NCBI GenBank assembly: GCA_040514265.1 | Contig: JBEVCD010000016.1 | Location: 1 to 31,643 of the forward strand | Reading direction: 5' to 3' | Length of the DNA: 31,643 nucleotides | Source of the DNA: WYZ-LMO2 sp040514265 | GTDB lineage: Archaea; Halobacteriota; Archaeoglobi; Archaeoglobales; Archaeoglobaceae | Shown here: in pieces, positions 30,267 to 31,643 of the stretch | Layout: the number at the start of each line of letters is the position of its first letter | Position numbering within the stretch: the stretch's first letter is position 1 | The notes under the pieces: model-generated | Database searches by the model: none | The model's input: the letters and a program-made list of their open reading frames with translations, nothing else | What the model was told of the DNA's origin: nothing | Program-made: the position numbers and the translations under genes

Positions 30267-30446
30267 TCAGTCCTTTTCCAGTTCTTCCTTCATTTTTCTG
30301 TATTCCTCCTCGCTTATCTCCCCNNNNNNNNNNNNNNNNNNNNNNNNNNNNNNNNNNNNNNNNNNNNNNNNNNNNNNNNNNNNNNNNNNNNNNNNNNNNN
30401 NNNNNNNNNNNNNNNNNNNNNNNTAGGGGTGCATGAAGCCGTCCAT
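30267..30446 (-). CDS. Small SHOCT-domain protein interrupted by the assembly gap
   Basis: Only the two ends are visible. The N-terminus (MDGFMHP) starts at ATG 30446, 24 nt after a TATA box (TTTAATATAG, 30464-30473). The C-terminus (GEISEEEYRKMKEELEKD) is the typical SHOCT helix pair ('GEISEEEYxxxKxxL') found at the end of many small membrane or oligomerising proteins. A run of 100 Ns separates them, so the middle, probably with a membrane segment, is unknown and the true length is not certain. It lies immediately upstream of copB with the stop overlapping copB's ribosome-binding site, suggesting a role in copper handling or in copB expression. Confidence 0.6.
   Translation of the reverse strand: MDGFMHPXXXXXXXXXXXXXXXXXXXXXXXXXXXXXXXXXXGEISEEEYRKMKEELEKD
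30324..30423. other. Scaffold gap of 100 Ns
   Basis: Exactly 100 undetermined bases inside the SHOCT gene. The round length suggests a standard placeholder, so real sequence of unknown size may be missing, and the order of the two flanking pieces depends on the scaffolding evidence. Confidence 0.95.
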
Positions 30447-30537
30447 ACCAGTTATTAGCAATGTTTAATATAGCCTTTGTCCCGAGGATTTATGAGGTTG
30501 GTATGGGAGTGGAGAGTTGAAAATAAGGCCTGACTGT

Positions 30538-31102
30538 CTATGCTGCCATCCAACTCGAATTCAGCATCGCTTTAGCAATCTTCAGCGTTACATTAGCTTC
30601 AATCCACGCTGCGATTAGGATGATCGAAATTAGGACGAGCTTGAGGTACTCTTCGATGTCTTCTTTGGTTAACACCTGCTCCTTTCTGCCCGCCAAGTAT
30701 CTAAATCTCGTATGGGATCTTAAATCCGGCAGCTCCCGCTATGATGACAGCGGGGATCTCGAGGATGCCGTGGGGAAGGGTTAAAATTAAAACAAAAGTT
30801 GCATCTGAAAATTTTCGGATTGATGAGCCTAAAACAATACCGTTCGAAATACCATTATAAAATAAGTTTAATGTTGTGTGAAATCCAAAAGTTGGAATTA
30901 TTAATAAAAATAATACTTTCAAATTAGAAATCAGTATTACATTCAACAAGTTTGTTGTATCACTGCGGAGCGGTGGTCGAAATTCGCCAATTAAGATAAG
31001 CGGATGATTGTCCGAAAGAGCGTAAGCGTAAATAAATCCAAAAAGAAACGAGCACGAAAATATTCCAAGTGAAATTAAAATTAATTTAGATTCTTTCAGC
31101 AT
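30538..31102 (-). pseudogene. SpoIIM/DUF95 family membrane protein with a frameshift near 30700
   Basis: The first frame (ATG 31102 to the stop at 30701-30703) encodes 133 aa matching the SpoIIM family up to the conserved LPHGILEIPAVIIAGAAGFKIPYE. The family's last helix continues at once in another frame: RYLAGRKEQVLTKEDIEEY, then LVLISIILIAAWIEANVTLKI, to a stop at 30538-30540. A two-base deletion or one-base insertion in GAGATTTAGATAC explains the shift. DUF95 proteins are polytopic membrane proteins; some are essential parts of circular bacteriocin clusters, others have sporulation or unknown roles. Base composition changes sharply at about 30780 inside the gene (37 of 60 G/C at 30721-30780 against 16 of 60 at 30781-30840). 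Confidence 0.78.
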
Positions 31103-31349
31103 ATCTTTTAAACCTGACCAGCAGTAGAGGTAGTAGGGCTATGGATACATATAAAGCGTAGACAACTGGCTCCTTAAACAAAAAACATACTAAAACTAGG
31201 GTTAGGGATATGCACGAGGATAATAAAGCTACCATCATTATTTTTGTTTTATCCGCCACCATCCTCTTGGCTGTTCGGAACATAGATATAAGTCCTAGTA
31301 TGAGTAGAAGTATGGACAAAAATAATAAATAAATATTTAAGTTTTCCAT
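31086..31349 (-). CDS. Small membrane protein, three segments, 87 aa
   Basis: Not recognised. The 87 residues form three hydrophobic helices (about 5-23, 37-57 and 60-77), separated by a basic loop (RTAKRMVADKTK) and ending in a basic tail (RFKRYAERI). GGTGAT stands before the ATG at 31349 at the usual distance; a GTG at 31358 also opens the frame. It overlaps the SpoIIM gene by 17 nt and follows the secreted-peptide gene by 12 bases, so the three look like one operon. Size, hydrophobicity and positive charge resemble immunity or helper proteins of bacteriocin clusters, a resemblance of type rather than sequence. Confidence 0.65.
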   Translation of the reverse strand: MENLNIYLLFLSILLLILGLISMFRTAKRMVADKTKIMMVALLSSCISLTLVLVCFLFKEPVVYALYVSIALLPLLLVRFKRYAERI

Positions 31350-31361
31350 AATTATCACCTG

Positions 31362-31625
31362 CTAACAAGTTCCAGCTACTGTTGCTGCAAAGCCAACCCA
31401 CCCAACAACAGGTATCGCCACTCCTCCAGCTGCCGCCGTCAACATCAGAGAAAGGTACGCACCAGTTTGGGCGGATCCCCAGTAGGTCAACATTTCTGCA
31501 GCATCTCTTACATATGGGTTTGTAGCATGATTTTTGAGGTATATAGCAAGGTTTACCTGCGCAATACTAGGTATCACCGCCAACCCAACCATCGCCAAGC
31601 AAATCCCTACAGCCAGCCACTTCAT
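31362..31625 (-). CDS. Small secreted/hydrophobic peptide precursor, bacteriocin-like
   Basis: 87 aa. The N-terminus is signal-peptide-like: MKW, a hydrophobic core (LAVGICLAMVGLAVIP) and a possible cleavage site SIA-Q. The remaining ~65 residues start polar (VNLAIYLKNHATNPYVRD), then become small-residue-rich and hydrophobic (LSLMLTAAAGGVAIPVVGW) and end GFAATVAGTC at the stop. This size and the Gly/Ala/Val-rich tail recall circular or pore-forming bacteriocins, though no known one is matched. GAGG precedes the ATG at 31625. The frame is open to the window edge, so a longer leader cannot be excluded. It is followed by a small membrane protein and a SpoIIM/DUF95 gene. Confidence 0.6.
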   Translation of the reverse strand: MKWLAVGICLAMVGLAVIPSIAQVNLAIYLKNHATNPYVRDAAEMLTYWGSAQTGAYLSLMLTAAAGGVAIPVVGWVGFAATVAGTC

Positions 31626-31643
31626 CACTTCCTCGTTCCAGTC

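Noticed and set aside
30690..30715. Programmed frameshift in the SpoIIM gene
   Set aside because: No slippery heptamer or downstream structure is evident. A neighbouring gene is also frameshifted and a gap lies nearby, so decay or error is simpler.
1..31643. CRISPR array, transposase, tRNA or rRNA gene
   Set aside because: I looked for regularly spaced repeats, IS-like inverted ends and cloverleaf-type sequences and saw none. Only the two C/D sRNAs are supported as RNA genes.

Overview
The window looks like part of a draft chromosome scaffold from a hyperthermophilic euryarchaeon of the Archaeoglobales (Archaeoglobus, Geoglobus or Ferroglobus type). The evidence is archaeal-only genes (MptD, archaemetzincin, archaeosortase A, UPF0147/UPF0148, Trm10-type SPOUT, Lhr helicase, DUF22), the fused 3-hydroxyacyl-CoA dehydrogenase/enoyl-CoA hydratase, an IMPase-NAD kinase pair, two archaeal C/D box guide RNAs, and TATA boxes about 25 nt upstream of start codons (leaderless mRNAs). 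A run of 100 Ns at 30324-30423 marks a scaffold gap. I saw no tRNA, rRNA, CRISPR array or transposase. No gene-free stretch exceeds 300 bases; the longest, about 160 bases at 25736-25897, holds only promoter-like elements.

Layout: 1-7.5 kb is mostly minus strand: a DRG GTPase (cut by the edge), an unknown protein, DUF47 and moaC, then plus-strand nicotinamidase and an HD hydrolase, then minus-strand Trm10, the beta-oxidation fusion enzyme and a membrane TPR protein. 7.5-9.8 kb is UPF0148 diverging from UPF0147, a dolichol-kinase-like protein, an IMPase-family phosphatase and NAD kinase. 9.8-14.4 kb holds a three-PAS sensor whose DHp helix has lost its phospho-acceptor His, then a plus-strand operon of M50-CBS protease, TraB and archaemetzincin, followed by a short ORF resembling the tail of a LigD 3'-phosphoesterase. 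14.4-18.6 kb holds a triple-DUF22 protein and UMP kinase facing mptD, archaetidylserine synthase, its decarboxylase and archaeosortase A, a lipid and surface-protein-anchoring cluster. 18.6-21.3 kb is an Lhr helicase flanked on both sides by minus-strand C/D box sRNAs. 21.3-26.6 kb holds a MoaD-like protein, a UGM-like flavoprotein, a glycosyltransferase, a degenerate FtsZ-like protein, truA with a small unknown protein, and a split Fe-S protein (MEVPCC subunit plus ferredoxin).

26.6-30.5 kb is a metal island: an FTR1 iron permease diverges from a tiny membrane protein and a frameshifted DUF981 gene. Two DtxR-like dyads sit in the shared promoter region. A CopB-type copper ATPase and a SHOCT protein broken by the gap follow. 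The last kilobase is partly very AT-rich and encodes a frameshifted SpoIIM/DUF95 protein, a small membrane protein and a small secreted hydrophobic peptide. That set recalls circular-bacteriocin clusters.

The most interesting signals are the two sRNAs flanking lhr, three compact bidirectional leaderless promoters, the FtsZ-like protein without its GTP-binding loop, the paired DtxR-like operators, and the SpoIIM/peptide cluster with its sharp base-composition break.
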